Positions 7,230-16,286 of a DNA stretch of 64,000 bases are shown in pieces. This DNA is from Methylobacterium sp. J-068. Its GTDB lineage: Bacteria > Pseudomonadota > Alphaproteobacteria > Rhizobiales > Beijerinckiaceae. Both the position numbers and the translations under genes were made by a program. The notes under the pieces were generated by a model. It was not told where the DNA came from. It saw nothing but the letters and a program-made list of their open reading frames with translations, and did no database searches. How positions within the stretch are numbered: position 1 is the stretch's first letter; the number at the start of each line of letters is the position of its first letter. Where the stretch lies: contig NZ_JAKSXY010000122.1 of NCBI RefSeq assembly GCF_022829445.1, positions 310,001 through 374,000 of the forward strand, given 5' to 3'.

Positions 7230-10200
7230 ATGCACCTGATCCGCATCGATACGGTCTCCCTCGACGAGGGCGAAGCCGCGGTCGATCTCGGTCAGGCGCC
7301 GGGCGACATCGTGTTCCTGTCGTTCACGGATTCCGATCTGTTCGGAGTCGCCGGGGCGTATTCACGAGCGTTTCCACCGAGCGGTCCGGACGGCGTGCCG
7401 ACCCTGCGCCTCGCCAAGCTGGCGAAGCTCCGGCACCCCATGTCGGTGGATCTCTACGTCGATCGCGTGATCGCCCGCTCGAAGATCGTGGTGATCCGCT
7501 GCCTCGGCGGCCTCGATTACTGGCGCTACGGCATCGAGCGTGCCGCCGCCGCCGCGCGGATGGGGGGCGTCAAGCTCGTGGTCTTGCCGGGCGACGACCG
7601 GCCCGACCCGCGCCTCGACGCCTTCTCGACGGCGCCCGACCTCGCCCCCGTCCTCGATGCCTATTTCCGGGCGGGCGGCGCCGACAACCTGCGCCGGATG
7701 CTCAGGCGCCTCGCGGCCGAAATCGGCTTTCCCGGTCAGATAGAAGAACCGCAGGCCCTGCCGCGCGGCTTCCTCTGCTGCCCGGGCTGCGGCCCCATCG
7801 AGCGCGACCGGGCGCTCGCCATCGGGCGCCCCATTCTGGCGGGCACGGCTCCCCTCGCTCTCCTCGTGGTCTACCGATCGGCCATACTGTCCGGCGACAC
7901 CGCCCCCCTGGCGGCCCTCGGCGATGCGCTCCAGGCGCGCGGCCTTCAGGTGACGATGATGGCCGTGTCGAGCCTGAAGGACCCGGCGGCGTTGGGCGCC
8001 CTGCGCGACGCCATCGCGGCCCGCAAGCCCGACCTCGTCGTCGCCGCCACGGCGTTTTCCGCCCGCGAGGATGCTGGCTTCGTCCTCGACGGCGCCGATT
8101 GCCCGGTGATCCAGGCCTACACCGTCGGCGCCGCGCGCGCCGCCTGGGCGGCCTCGGCCCGGGGTCTCGCGGCGGCCGACCTCGCCATGCAGGTGGCGCT
8201 GCCGGAATTCGACGGGCGCCTGTCGGGCTTTCCCATCTCGTTCAAGGAGGACGGCCCGGAGATCGACGGCTTCTCCGAGCGCCGGGCGCGGCCCTATCCG
8301 GAGGGCATCGCGGCGCTGGCCGACCGGGCGGCGGCCTGGGTGCGGCTCGCACGAGCCCCCCGCGCGGACCGCCGCCTCGCCGTGGTGCTGTCGGATTATC
8401 CGGCGCGCGGCGGCCGGGCGGGCTTCGCCGTTGGCCTCGACACGCCCGAGAGCGCGCGGGCCATCGTGTCGGATCTGGGCGAGGCGGGCTACGCCGCCGG
8501 CCCCCTGCCGGACGCGGCCGCCCTGATGCGCGCCCTCACCCATGGGCCGCGCGATTTCCGCGTCGGGCTCGACGCCTATCGGGCGTGGTTCGCGGGCCTG
8601 CCGGAGGCGCAGCAGGCCGAACTCGTCGCAGCTTGGGGCGTGCCCGAGGCCGATCCCCTGTGCGTCGACGGCGGTTTTCGCTTTCCGATAGTTCGGTCGA
8701 AGCCCCCCGAGCCCCGGCACGCTGGGCCGCCTCACCGCCTCCATGGGCAGCGCGAGTCCCCTCTCCTGGAAGGAGAGGGACAGGGTGAGGTGTGTGACCT
8801 CTTCGGAAATGGACTACACCTCACCCCAGCCCTCTCCTTCCAGGAGAGGGGGCCCGTTGCGCCCGACGCCACCGGGGGGAGACTTTCGAAAGCGGCCTCA
8901 GAACGGGGCGCCCCGACAGGCCACGTCGCCCTGTTCCTCCAGCCCGATCGAGGCCGGGCGGCCGATCGCAAGGCCGGCTATCACGACCCCGACGCGGTCC
9001 CGACCCACGCCTACCTCGCCTTCCATCTCGGGCTGCGCACCCGCTTCGACGCGCTGATCCATCTCGGCACCCACGGCACCACCGAATGGCTCCCCGGCAA
9101 GGCGGTGGCCCTGTCGCCGGATTGCTGGCCGGCCCGCGCGATCGGCGCCCTGCCGGTGATCTATCCCTTCATCGTCGACGATCCGGGCGAGGCGGCCCCG
9201 CTCAAACGGCGCCTCGGCGGCATCGCCCTCGGGCACCTGACGCCCCGCACCGAAACGTCGGGCCTGGATCCCGAGGCCGCGCGCCTGCGCGAGCTCGTGG
9301 AGGAGTATTCCGCCGCCAGCGTGCTCGACCCGCGCCGTGCCGCGATCCTCGCCCGAACCATCCTCGACGAGGCCGCCTCGGCCGGGCTTCTCTCGGGCGC
9401 CGGCATCGATGCCGACACGGCCATGCCGGACGCGCTGGCCGCCCTCGACGCGCATCTTTGCGATCTCGGCGAGGTCACTACCCGCGACGGGCTGCATGTG
9501 TTCGGTCGGGCCGGCGACGATGCGCCGGACGCCGTCACGGCCTGCGCGGCGGGCGAGCGGGCCGGGCTTCTGGCCGCCCTCGACGGGCGCTTCGTGGCGC
9601 CGGGGCCCGCCGGCTCGCCGTCGCGCGGGCGCACCGACGTCATGCCGACGGGCCGCAACCTCGCGACCCTCGACCCGCGCAGCCTGCCGACCCGGGCCGC
9701 GACTACCCTCGGCTCGAAGGCGGCCGAGGCCGTGATCCTGCGCTACCTGCAGGACGAGGGGGAGTATCCCGCCCGCATCGTCATGGATCTCTGGGCTTCG
9801 CCGACCCTGCGCACGGGCGGCGAGGACATCGCCCATGCCCTCGCGCTGATGGGCGTGCGCCCGGTCTGGGACCACGCCTCCACCCGCGTCACCGGCTTCG
9901 AGGTGCTGCCGCCGGCGCTCCTCGACCGGCCGCGCATCGACGTGACGGTCCGGGTCTCGGGCGCGTTCCGCGACACCTTCCCCGAGACGCTGTCGCTCCT
10001 GGCCCGTGCCGCCGCGGCGGTGGCCGCGCGTGAGGAGGAGGACGAGGAGAACCCTCTCGCCGCGGCCCGGCGCCGGGGTGAGGCGGTCGCCCGCGTCTAC
10101 GGGGCGGCGCCCGGGCGCTACGGCGCGGGCGCCGGCGGCCTCGCCCTCGATGGGGCCTGGGACGACCGGGCGGACCTCGGGCGCGCCTATCTCGATGCCA

Positions 10201-10778
10201 CCTCCCACGCCTATGGCGGTGCGTCGGACGCGGCGGATGCGGGCTTCGCCGAGCGCGTGGCGCGGGCCGATGCCTATGTCCACACCTTCGACGTCGCCGA
10301 GCGCGACCTGCTCGACGGGGACGCCGCCGTGGAGGCGATGGGCGGGTTCTCGGCCGCCGCCGGGCTGACGGGGGCGAGCCCGGCGCTCTACAGCCTCGAC
10401 GTCGCCACCCCCGAGGCGCCGAAGGCCCGCACCGCCCGCGAGGACGCGGCGCGGCTGATCCGGGGGCGCCTCGCCCATCCCCGCTGGATCGCGGCCCAGC
10501 TTCGGCACGGCTATCGCGGCGCGCAGGAACTGGCGCAGGGCGTCGATGCGGTCTTCGTGCTCGCCGCGACCACCGATGCCGTCTCGGACGCCGATCTCGA
10601 CCGGCTCTACGGCGCGATGATCGCCGATCTCGACACCTTCGAGACCCTGCGCGCGGCCAACCCCGACGCGGCCCGCGCCATCCTGGAGCGCTTCGACGAG
10701 GCGCGCCGGCGCGGCCTCTGGCGCACCCGCCGGAACGCGATGGCGGCTGACGAATTGCTGCGCGAGGCGGCGGAGTGA
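7230..10778 (+). CDS. cobN: Cobaltochelatase large subunit CobN (with in-frame insertion)
   Basis: Large subunit of the aerobic ATP-dependent cobaltochelatase CobNST, which inserts Co(II) into hydrogenobyrinic acid a,c-diamide. It has 1182 residues. Conserved blocks include CCPGCGPIERDRAL, YPFIVDDPGEAAPLKRRLGG, LIHLGTHGTTEWLPGKAV (metal-site histidines) and MPTGRNLATLDPRSLPT. About 75 residues (roughly 489-564) interrupt the otherwise conserved stretch between FRFPIVR and HVALFLQPDRGR. This segment is encoded by a palindromic repeat and does not look like chelatase sequence. The reading frame stays open through it. Despite the insertion, the total length is within the family range. The gene ends by GTGA overlap with cobG. 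cobS and cobT are not in the window. Confidence 0.95.
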   Translation: MHLIRIDTVSLDEGEAAVDLGQAPGDIVFLSFTDSDLFGVAGAYSRAFPPSGPDGVPTLRLAKLAKLRHPMSVDLYVDRVIARSKIVVIRCLGGLDYWRYGIERAAAAARMGGVKLVVLPGDDRPDPRLDAFSTAPDLAPVLDAYFRAGGADNLRRMLRRLAAEIGFPGQIEEPQALPRGFLCCPGCGPIERDRALAIGRPILAGTAPLALLVVYRSAILSGDTAPLAALGDALQARGLQVTMMAVSSLKDPAALGALRDAIAARKPDLVVAATAFSAREDAGFVLDGADCPVIQAYTVGAARAAWAASARGLAAADLAMQVALPEFDGRLSGFPISFKEDGPEIDGFSERRARPYPEGIAALADRAAAWVRLARAPRADRRLAVVLSDYPARGGRAGFAVGLDTPESARAIVSDLGEAGYAAGPLPDAAALMRALTHGPRDFRVGLDAYRAWFAGLPEAQQAELVAAWGVPEADPLCVDGGFRFPIVRSKPPEPRHAGPPHRLHGQRESPLLEGEGQGEVCDLFGNGLHLTPALSFQERGPVAPDATGGRLSKAASERGAPTGHVALFLQPDRGRAADRKAGYHDPDAVPTHAYLAFHLGLRTRFDALIHLGTHGTTEWLPGKAVALSPDCWPARAIGALPVIYPFIVDDPGEAAPLKRRLGGIALGHLTPRTETSGLDPEAARLRELVEEYSAASVLDPRRAAILARTILDEAASAGLLSGAGIDADTAMPDALAALDAHLCDLGEVTTRDGLHVFGRAGDDAPDAVTACAAGERAGLLAALDGRFVAPGPAGSPSRGRTDVMPTGRNLATLDPRSLPTRAATTLGSKAAEAVILRYLQDEGEYPARIVMDLWASPTLRTGGEDIAHALALMGVRPVWDHASTRVTGFEVLPPALLDRPRIDVTVRVSGAFRDTFPETLSLLARAAAAVAAREEEDEENPLAAARRRGEAVARVYGAAPGRYGAGAGGLALDGAWDDRADLGRAYLDATSHAYGGASDAADAGFAERVARADAYVHTFDVAERDLLDGDAAVEAMGGFSAAAGLTGASPALYSLDVATPEAPKARTAREDAARLIRGRLAHPRWIAAQLRHGYRGAQELAQGVDAVFVLAATTDAVSDADLDRLYGAMIADLDTFETLRAANPDAARAILERFDEARRRGLWRTRRNAMAADELLREAAE
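8757..8852. repeat. Palindromic repeat element inserted in cobN
   Basis: Two 38-bp arms, 8757-8794 and 8815-8852, are inverted copies with 33 of 38 positions matching, around a 20-bp centre. Each arm itself contains CTCTCCTGGAAGGAGAG. In the cobN frame they read SPLLEGEGQGE and LTPALSFQERG, peptide strings that recur as artefacts of short intergenic palindromes in alphaproteobacterial genomes (from memory). The foreign segment probably spans about 8697-8915. No transposase is present. A non-autonomous REP/MITE-like element is the simplest reading. Confidence 0.8.
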
Positions 10779-12088
10779 CCGCGCCCCGCCGCGTGCCGCC
10801 CGAAGCGCCGGCCCGGCGCGGCTGGTGCCCGAGCCTCGCCAGACCGATGCCGACCGGCGACGGGCTGCTCGCCCGCATCCACCCGCTTCTGGGGCGGTTG
10901 ACGCCGGGTCAGACCCGCGCGGTGGCGGAGGGCGCGCGGCGCTTCGGCAACGGCCATATCGACGTGACGGCGCGGGCCAACCTGCAGGTTCGCGGGGTCG
11001 GCGAGGCGACCCGGTGCGGTCTCGCCGATCATTTGGCGGCCGTGGGGCTCGGGGACGTTCGCCACGATGGCGGTCCGCAGCGGCTGACCCTGACCACGCC
11101 GCTGGCCGGGCTGGAATCGAAGAACCCCATCGCTGTCGTCGCTCTGGCCGAGACGATCGAGGCCGCGGGGCTGGCGGTTCCGGGCCTGCCCGCCAAGACG
11201 CTGGTGGCGATCGAAGAAGCCTCGCCGCATACCCTCCTCGGGGCGGCTGAGGCCGACCTTCACCTCGTCGTCACGGCCGAAGGCCTGACCCTGCATCCGG
11301 CCGGTGACGCGGGCTGGTGGCGCGTCGCCGAGGCGGATGCGCCGAGGGTCGTGGACGGCGCGCTGCGGATGCTGGCGGCGAGCGGCCGGCGGCGGATCCG
11401 CGATCTCGATGACGGCCATTTCGCTTCATTCGCCGAGGCCTTCGGGCTGGTCCCGGCCCCGCCGATGCTCGACGCGCCGCGCCTCCGTCCCGGCCTTTTC
11501 CCCCTTCAAAGCGGCCGCGTGGCCCTGCTGGTGGATGCGCCCTTCGGGCGCTGCACGGCGGAGAGCCTGGACGTCGTGGCCGACGCGGCGGAGACCCTCG
11601 GCCCCGAGGCGCTGCGCCTCTCGCCGACGCGGGGGCTGCTGCTGGTCGCGCCCGGCCCGGCGGCGGCCGGCGCTGTGCGCGCCGCCCTCGACGAGGCCGG
11701 GTTCCTGACGCGGGCGGACGATCCGCGCGGCGCGGTCGCGGCCTGTCCGGGGGCTCCGGCCTGCGCATCGGGCTCCACGCCGACGCTGCGCGATGCGGCG
11801 CGCCTCGCCGGGCTGCTGCGTCCCTTCGCGGCGCGCGGATTGCGGGCGCACGTCTCGGGCTGCGCCAAGGGCTGCGCGCATCCGGGCGCCGCCGACCTTA
11901 CCCTCGTCGGGCGGGACGGCGCCTACGACGTGGTGCTCAACGGGCGCCCCGATGCGTTGCCGGCGACGCGACTCCCTTTCGAGGCGGTGCTGGACCGCGT
12001 AAGGAGGGCCGATTCGGCATTGCCGCTCGATCGCGCGTTGTCCGATCCAGCGTTTCACGAGCCCGCGCCAGGACCCCGCACGTCATGA
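10775..12088 (+). CDS. cobG: Precorrin-3B synthase CobG
   Basis: Fe-S/sirohaem-type monooxygenase that uses O2 to hydroxylate C20 and form the gamma-lactone of precorrin-3A. It marks the aerobic cobalamin route. It has 437 residues of nitrite/sulfite-reductase-like architecture: repeated ferredoxin-like half domains with ARANLQVRGV and LSPTRGLLL. The [4Fe-4S] cysteines are in ACPGAPACASG (about residues 324-330) and SGCAKGCAHP (about 363-367). The GTG start at 10775 overlaps the cobN stop, and the end overlaps cobH by ATGA. Confidence 0.95.
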   Translation: MTAPRRVPPEAPARRGWCPSLARPMPTGDGLLARIHPLLGRLTPGQTRAVAEGARRFGNGHIDVTARANLQVRGVGEATRCGLADHLAAVGLGDVRHDGGPQRLTLTTPLAGLESKNPIAVVALAETIEAAGLAVPGLPAKTLVAIEEASPHTLLGAAEADLHLVVTAEGLTLHPAGDAGWWRVAEADAPRVVDGALRMLAASGRRRIRDLDDGHFASFAEAFGLVPAPPMLDAPRLRPGLFPLQSGRVALLVDAPFGRCTAESLDVVADAAETLGPEALRLSPTRGLLLVAPGPAAAGAVRAALDEAGFLTRADDPRGAVAACPGAPACASGSTPTLRDAARLAGLLRPFAARGLRAHVSGCAKGCAHPGAADLTLVGRDGAYDVVLNGRPDALPATRLPFEAVLDRVRRADSALPLDRALSDPAFHEPAPGPRTS

Positions 12089-12717
12089 GTTCCCGCCTCG
12101 ACTACCTGCGTGACGGGGGAGCGATCTATGCCCGCTCCTTCGCGATGATCCGGGCCGAGGCCGACCTCGCCCGCTTCCACGGCACCGCCGAGCGGGTGGT
12201 GGTGCGGATGATCCATGCCTGCGGCATGACGGACCTGCCCGGGGACGTCGAGGCCTCCGCCGATTTCGCCTCGGCCGGCGAGGCCGCCCTGAAGGCCGGG
12301 GCGCCGATCCTGTGCGACGTCCGCATGGTCGCCGACGGCGTCACCCGGTCGCGGCTGCCGGCCGACAACCGGGTGATCTGCACCCTGAGCGATCCGCGCG
12401 TGCCGGGACTCGCCGCCGCCATGGGCACCACCCGCTCGGCCGCCGCCATGGAATTGTGGCGCGAGCACCTGCCCGGCAGCGTGGTCGCGGTGGGCAACGC
12501 CCCGACCTCGCTGTTCCGGCTGCTCGAACTCCTCGACGAGGGCGTGGCGCCGCCGGCGGCGGTGGTCGGCATCCCGGTGGGCTTCGTCGGGGCCGCCGAA
12601 TCGAAGGAGGCGCTGGCGCGGGACGGGCGGGTGCCCTTCATCGTGGTGCATGGACGGCGCGGCGGCAGCGCCATGACGGCCGCCGCCATCAACGCGCTCG
12701 CGCAAGAGATCGAGTGA
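12085..12717 (+). CDS. cobH: Precorrin-8X methylmutase CobH
   Basis: Catalyses the suprafacial 1,5-methyl shift from C11 to C12 that converts precorrin-8X to hydrogenobyrinic acid. It has 210 residues. The catalytic histidine is H44 in VRMIHACGMTD. Also conserved are APILCDVRMVADGV, MGTTRSAAAM, AVGNAPTSLFRL and VVGIPVGFVGAAESKEAL. The 3' end (last codons QEIE and TGA) is the first unit of a threefold 17-bp repeat that runs up to the cobI start. Confidence 0.97.
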   Translation: MSSRLDYLRDGGAIYARSFAMIRAEADLARFHGTAERVVVRMIHACGMTDLPGDVEASADFASAGEAALKAGAPILCDVRMVADGVTRSRLPADNRVICTLSDPRVPGLAAAMGTTRSAAAMELWREHLPGSVVAVGNAPTSLFRLLELLDEGVAPPAAVVGIPVGFVGAAESKEALARDGRVPFIVVHGRRGGSAMTAAAINALAQEIE

Positions 12718-12753
12718 TGCAAGAAATCGAGTGATGCAAGAGATCAATTGATG
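12703..12753 (+). repeat. Threefold 17-bp tandem repeat across the cobH stop and cobI start
   Basis: Units are 12703-12719 (CAAGAGATCGAGTGATG), 12720-12736 (one change) and 12737-12753 (two changes in the second half). Each unit carries a TGATG stop/start overlap. The first holds the cobH stop and the last holds the cobI ATG. The two intermediate ATGs open MQEIE and MQEIN micro-frames that end at the following TGA. It looks like a slippage or unequal-crossover expansion of an ancestral TGATG coupling site. Confidence 0.93.
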
Positions 12754-13542
12754 AACCTGGGCGAGCGGCTTCCCCCCGAGACGGCGGAGCGGACCGAGCT
12801 TCCGCGCGCGGTGACCACCGGCACGCTGTTCGGCGTCGGCATGGGGCCGGGCGAGCCGGATTACCTCACCGTGCGGGCGGTGCGGGTGCTGGAGCGCGCC
12901 CCGGTGCTGGTGCATTTCTGCAAGAAGGGCCGGCGCGGCAACGCCCGCACCATCGCGGACGCGGTGCTGGCCCCCGAGCCGGCGCGCGAATGCCCGCTGG
13001 TCTACCCCTACACCACCGAACTCCACCCCGAGCATCCCGAATACGTGGCCGCGCTCGCCGCCTTCTACGACGACGCCTCGGCGCGCCTCGCCGACCATCT
13101 CGGCGCGGGCCGGGACGTGGCGATCCTGTCGGAGGGCGATCCGTTCTTCTACGGCTCGTTCATGCACCTCTGGCGCCGCCTCAAGGACCGTTTCCCCGTG
13201 GAGGTGGTGCCCGGCGTCACCGGCATGTCCGGCTGCTGGACCCGGGCCGGCACCCCGATCACCTGGGGCGACGACGTGCTCACCGTGCTGCCCGCGACCC
13301 TGCCGCACGCCGCCCTGGTGGAGCGCCTGCGCAGCACCGACGCCGCCGTGCTGATGAAGCTCGGCCGCCACCTGCCCAAGGTCCGGGCGGCGCTGGCCGA
13401 GGCCGGCGTGCTGGAGCGCGCGGTCTATGTCGAGCGCGGCACCATGGCGGGCGAGCGGGTGATCCCGCTGAAGGACAAGCCCGACGACGCGGCCCCCTAC
13501 TTCTCGATGGTGCTGTTGCCCGGCGAGGGACGCCGGCCGTGA
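12751..13542 (+). CDS. cobI: Precorrin-2 C20-methyltransferase CobI
   Basis: SAM-dependent tetrapyrrole methylase that converts precorrin-2 to precorrin-3A. It has 263 residues. Motifs are GVGMGPGEPDYLTVRAV (SAM-binding loop), ILSEGDPFFYGSFMHLW and VVPGVTGMSGCWTRAGTPI. The ATG at 12751 is the third repeat's ATG. A TTG directly before it is in frame but unnecessary. The stop overlaps cobJ by GTGA. Confidence 0.95.
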   Translation: MNLGERLPPETAERTELPRAVTTGTLFGVGMGPGEPDYLTVRAVRVLERAPVLVHFCKKGRRGNARTIADAVLAPEPARECPLVYPYTTELHPEHPEYVAALAAFYDDASARLADHLGAGRDVAILSEGDPFFYGSFMHLWRRLKDRFPVEVVPGVTGMSGCWTRAGTPITWGDDVLTVLPATLPHAALVERLRSTDAAVLMKLGRHLPKVRAALAEAGVLERAVYVERGTMAGERVIPLKDKPDDAAPYFSMVLLPGEGRRP

Positions 13543-14297
13543 GCGGCTCGCTGACGGTGATCGGTTTGGGCCCCGGCGACCCGCGCCTGCTCACGGGCGC
13601 CGCGCAGGAGGCCCTGGCCCGCGCGCAGGACCTGATCGGCTACATTCCCTACGTCGCCCGCGTGCCCGAGCGGCCGGGCCTGGTGCGGCACGCCAGCGAC
13701 AACCGCGTCGAGGTCGACCGCGCCCGCCACGCCCTCGAGCTCGCGGCCTCCGGCCGGCACGTGGCGGTGGTCTCGGGCGGCGATCCCGGCGTATTCGCCA
13801 TGGCGGCGGCGATCTTCGAGGCCGTGGAGGCGGGCGATCCCGCCTGGCGGCATCTCGCCATCACCGTGGAGCCCGGCATCACCGCCATGCTGGCGGCGGC
13901 GGCCAAGCTCGGCGCGCCGCTCGGCGGGGATTTCTGCGCGATGTCGCTCTCGGACAACCTCAAGCCCTGGGAGGTCATCACCGCCCGGCTGGAGGCGGTG
14001 CTGCGGGCGGATTTCGTGGTGGCGCTCTACAACCCGATCTCGTCCGCGCGGCCCTGGCAACTCGGCGCAGCGCTCGGCCTCGCCGCCGAGATCCGGCGCG
14101 GCGACACGCCGGTGGTGTTCGCCCGCGCGGTCTCGCGCCCCGACGAGGCGATTCGCGTGCTCACCCTCGATCAGGCCCGCGAGACGAGCGCCGACATGGC
14201 GACCATGGTGATCCTCGGCGCCTCGTCCACCCGGCTGATCCCGCGCGGCGACGCGGCGCCCTTCGTCTACACGCCGCGCAGCGTGCCGGCGGCGTGA
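13539..14297 (+). CDS. cobJ: Precorrin-3B C17-methyltransferase CobJ
   Basis: SAM-dependent methylase performing ring contraction and C17 methylation to give precorrin-4. It has 252 residues from the GTG at 13539, which overlaps the cobI stop. Motifs include VIGLGPGDPRLLTGAAQEAL, RHVAVVSGGDPGVFAMAAAIFE, VEPGITAMLAAAAKLGAPLGGDF and ALYNPISSARPWQL, all typical of CobJ/CbiH. The last 31 bp overlap the 3' end of the convergent cobK. Confidence 0.95.
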   Translation: MSGSLTVIGLGPGDPRLLTGAAQEALARAQDLIGYIPYVARVPERPGLVRHASDNRVEVDRARHALELAASGRHVAVVSGGDPGVFAMAAAIFEAVEAGDPAWRHLAITVEPGITAMLAAAAKLGAPLGGDFCAMSLSDNLKPWEVITARLEAVLRADFVVALYNPISSARPWQLGAALGLAAEIRRGDTPVVFARAVSRPDEAIRVLTLDQARETSADMATMVILGASSTRLIPRGDAAPFVYTPRSVPAA

Positions 14298-15049
14298 TGG
14301 GCGGACCGGCCTGTCGTCTGGTGCCGCGTGACCCAATCCAGCGCCGCCGCGACGTCCGGCACGCTCGGGACGTCGGGCTTGGCCGGACGGGCGACCATGA
14401 TCACCGGCAGGCCGAGCGTCCGCGCGGCGGCGATTTTGCCGTAGGTGGCGGACCCGCCGGAATTCTTGCTGACCAGCACCGCGATGCCCCGCTCGGCCAG
14501 GAACGCGGCCTCGGCCGCCGCGTCGAACGGGCCGCGCGCCCGGATGACGGTGAGGCGCGGCACCGCGAGCTCGACCGCCTCGATGGCGCGGACCACGTAA
14601 TCGTGCTGCGGGGCGACAGCGAAGGCCGCCACCTCCTGCCGGCCGATGGTGAGGAAAACGCGGGCCGGGTCCTCGCCCAGCGCCCGCGCGGCCGCCGCCA
14701 TGTCGGGCACGTTCGTCCAGCGATCGCCCGCGAGCGCCGTCCATGCCGGGCGGCGGATCGCGAGGAGGCGGGTTTCGGTCCGCGCGCAGGCCAGCGCCGC
14801 GTTGGCGCCGATGTGCGCCGCGAACGGATGCGTCGCGTCGATCACCAGGTCGGTGCGCTCCCGGACCAGCCAGGCGGCCAGCCCCTCGGCGCCGCCGAAC
14901 CCGCCGATGCGAGTCGGCACGGCCTCCGCCTTCGGCTGGCTGGTGCGGCCGGCGAGCGACAGGGTGACGGAAACGGGCTCGGGCCCCGCGAGAAGGCCGC
15001 GCGCCAGCGCGCTCGCCTCGCCGGTGCCGCCCAGGATCAGGATTCGCAT
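14267..15049 (-). CDS. cobK: Precorrin-6A reductase CobK
   Basis: NADPH-dependent reductase that converts precorrin-6A to precorrin-6B (dihydro). It has 260 residues. The N-terminal nucleotide loop is ILILGGTGEASALARGL, followed by DATHPFAAHIGANA and VFLTIGRQEVAAF. The segment VSKNSGGSATYGKIAAARTLGLPVIMV is diagnostic of CobK/CbiJ. I chose the ATG at 15049, immediately before RILILGG. Extra in-frame ATGs upstream would run into cobL. It is the only gene reversed within the long plus-strand cob series. It faces cobJ tail to tail and cobL head to head, with 13 bp between the starts. Confidence 0.95.
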   Translation of the reverse strand: MRILILGGTGEASALARGLLAGPEPVSVTLSLAGRTSQPKAEAVPTRIGGFGGAEGLAAWLVRERTDLVIDATHPFAAHIGANAALACARTETRLLAIRRPAWTALAGDRWTNVPDMAAAARALGEDPARVFLTIGRQEVAAFAVAPQHDYVVRAIEAVELAVPRLTVIRARGPFDAAAEAAFLAERGIAVLVSKNSGGSATYGKIAAARTLGLPVIMVARPAKPDVPSVPDVAAALDWVTRHQTTGRSAHHAAGTLRGV

Positions 15050-15062
15050 GGTGCCCTTGTCC

Positions 15063-16286
15063 ATGAGCGCTGAGGCCGAGTCCATCGCTTGGCTCACCAT
15101 CGTGGGCATCGGCGAGGATGGCCGGGCGGGCCTCAGCCCCGCGGCCCGCGCGGCCCTCGACGGCGCGAGCCTGGTCTATGGCGGCCGCCGCCACCTCGCC
15201 CTGGCCGCCCCCTTGAGCGCCGAGACCCGGGTCTGGCCGAGTCCGATCGCCGACGCCTATCCCGAACTGCTGGCGCGCAGCGGCCGGCCGACCTGCATCC
15301 TCGCCACCGGCGACCCGTTCCATTACGGCATCGGCGCCGAGATCGCCCGGCTGGTCCCGGCCGAGGCCCTGCGGGTATTCCCGCACGCCTCCGCCTTCAG
15401 CCTCGCCTGCGCCCGCCTCGGCTGGCCGCTCGCCGAGACCGGCTGCCTCACCTTGCACGGCCGGTCGCTGCCCCGGCTGATCCCGCACCTGCAGCCCGGC
15501 GCCCGTCTCCTCGTCCTGACCTGGGATGGATCGACGCCGGCCGCCGTCGCCGCCCTGCTGCGCGCGCGCGGCCTCGGCGCCTCCCGGCTCACGGTGCTGG
15601 AAGCGATGGGCGGCCCGCGCGAGCGCCGTCGCAGCGCCTTGGCGGAAGGCTTCGCGCTCGACGACATCGATCCGCTGAACACCTTGGGCGTCGAGGTCGT
15701 CGGCGCGGCGGATGCGCAGGTGGTCCCCCTCAGCCCCGGCCTCGACGATGCCTGGTTCGAGAATGACGGGCAGTTGACCAAGGCCGACATCCGGGCCGTG
15801 ACGCTCGGCGCGCTGCGCCCCCGCGCGGGCCAGACCCTGTGGGACATCGGCGCCGGGGCCGGCTCGATCTCCATCGAGTGGATGCTACGGCATCCGAGCC
15901 TGCGCGCCGTCGCCGTGGAGGCGAACCCGGCCCGCGCCGCCCGCATCGCCCGCAACGCCGACCGGCTCGGGGTGCCGGACCTGCGCGTGGTCGAGGGACG
16001 CGCCCCCGATGCCCTCGCCGGACTGGCGCCGCCCGACGCGATCTTCATCGGCGGCGGGGTCACGGTGCCGGGCGTTCTCGATGCGGCCATCGAGGCCCTG
16101 CTCCCCGGCGGGTGGCTGGTGGCCAACGTGGTGACCCTGGAGGGCGAGGCCGTGCTGCTGGCGGCCTTCGCCGTGCGCGGCGGCAGCCTCAAGCGCCTCA
16201 CGGTCGCGCATGCCGACCCGGTGGGGCATCTCCACGGCTGGCGTGGCGCCATGCCGGTGACGCAATGGGCCTGGGCGAAGCGGTGA
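15063..16286 (+). CDS. cobL: Precorrin-6B methyltransferase CobL (CbiE-CbiT fusion)
   Basis: Bifunctional enzyme methylating C5 and C15 and decarboxylating the C12 acetate to give precorrin-8X. It has 407 residues. Residues about 8-210 form the CbiE tetrapyrrole-methylase domain (VGIGEDGRAGLSPAARAAL, ILATGDPFHYGIGAEIA). Residues about 230-400 form the CbiT Rossmann methylase domain (LWDIGAGAGSISIEWM, FIGGGVTVPGVLDAAIEALLPGGWLVANVVTLEGE). The ATG at 15063 lies 13 bp from the divergent cobK start, so its promoter must lie inside cobK, or it relies on transcription through cobJ. The end overlaps cobE by GTGA. Confidence 0.96.
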   Translation: MSAEAESIAWLTIVGIGEDGRAGLSPAARAALDGASLVYGGRRHLALAAPLSAETRVWPSPIADAYPELLARSGRPTCILATGDPFHYGIGAEIARLVPAEALRVFPHASAFSLACARLGWPLAETGCLTLHGRSLPRLIPHLQPGARLLVLTWDGSTPAAVAALLRARGLGASRLTVLEAMGGPRERRRSALAEGFALDDIDPLNTLGVEVVGAADAQVVPLSPGLDDAWFENDGQLTKADIRAVTLGALRPRAGQTLWDIGAGAGSISIEWMLRHPSLRAVAVEANPARAARIARNADRLGVPDLRVVEGRAPDALAGLAPPDAIFIGGGVTVPGVLDAAIEALLPGGWLVANVVTLEGEAVLLAAFAVRGGSLKRLTVAHADPVGHLHGWRGAMPVTQWAWAKR

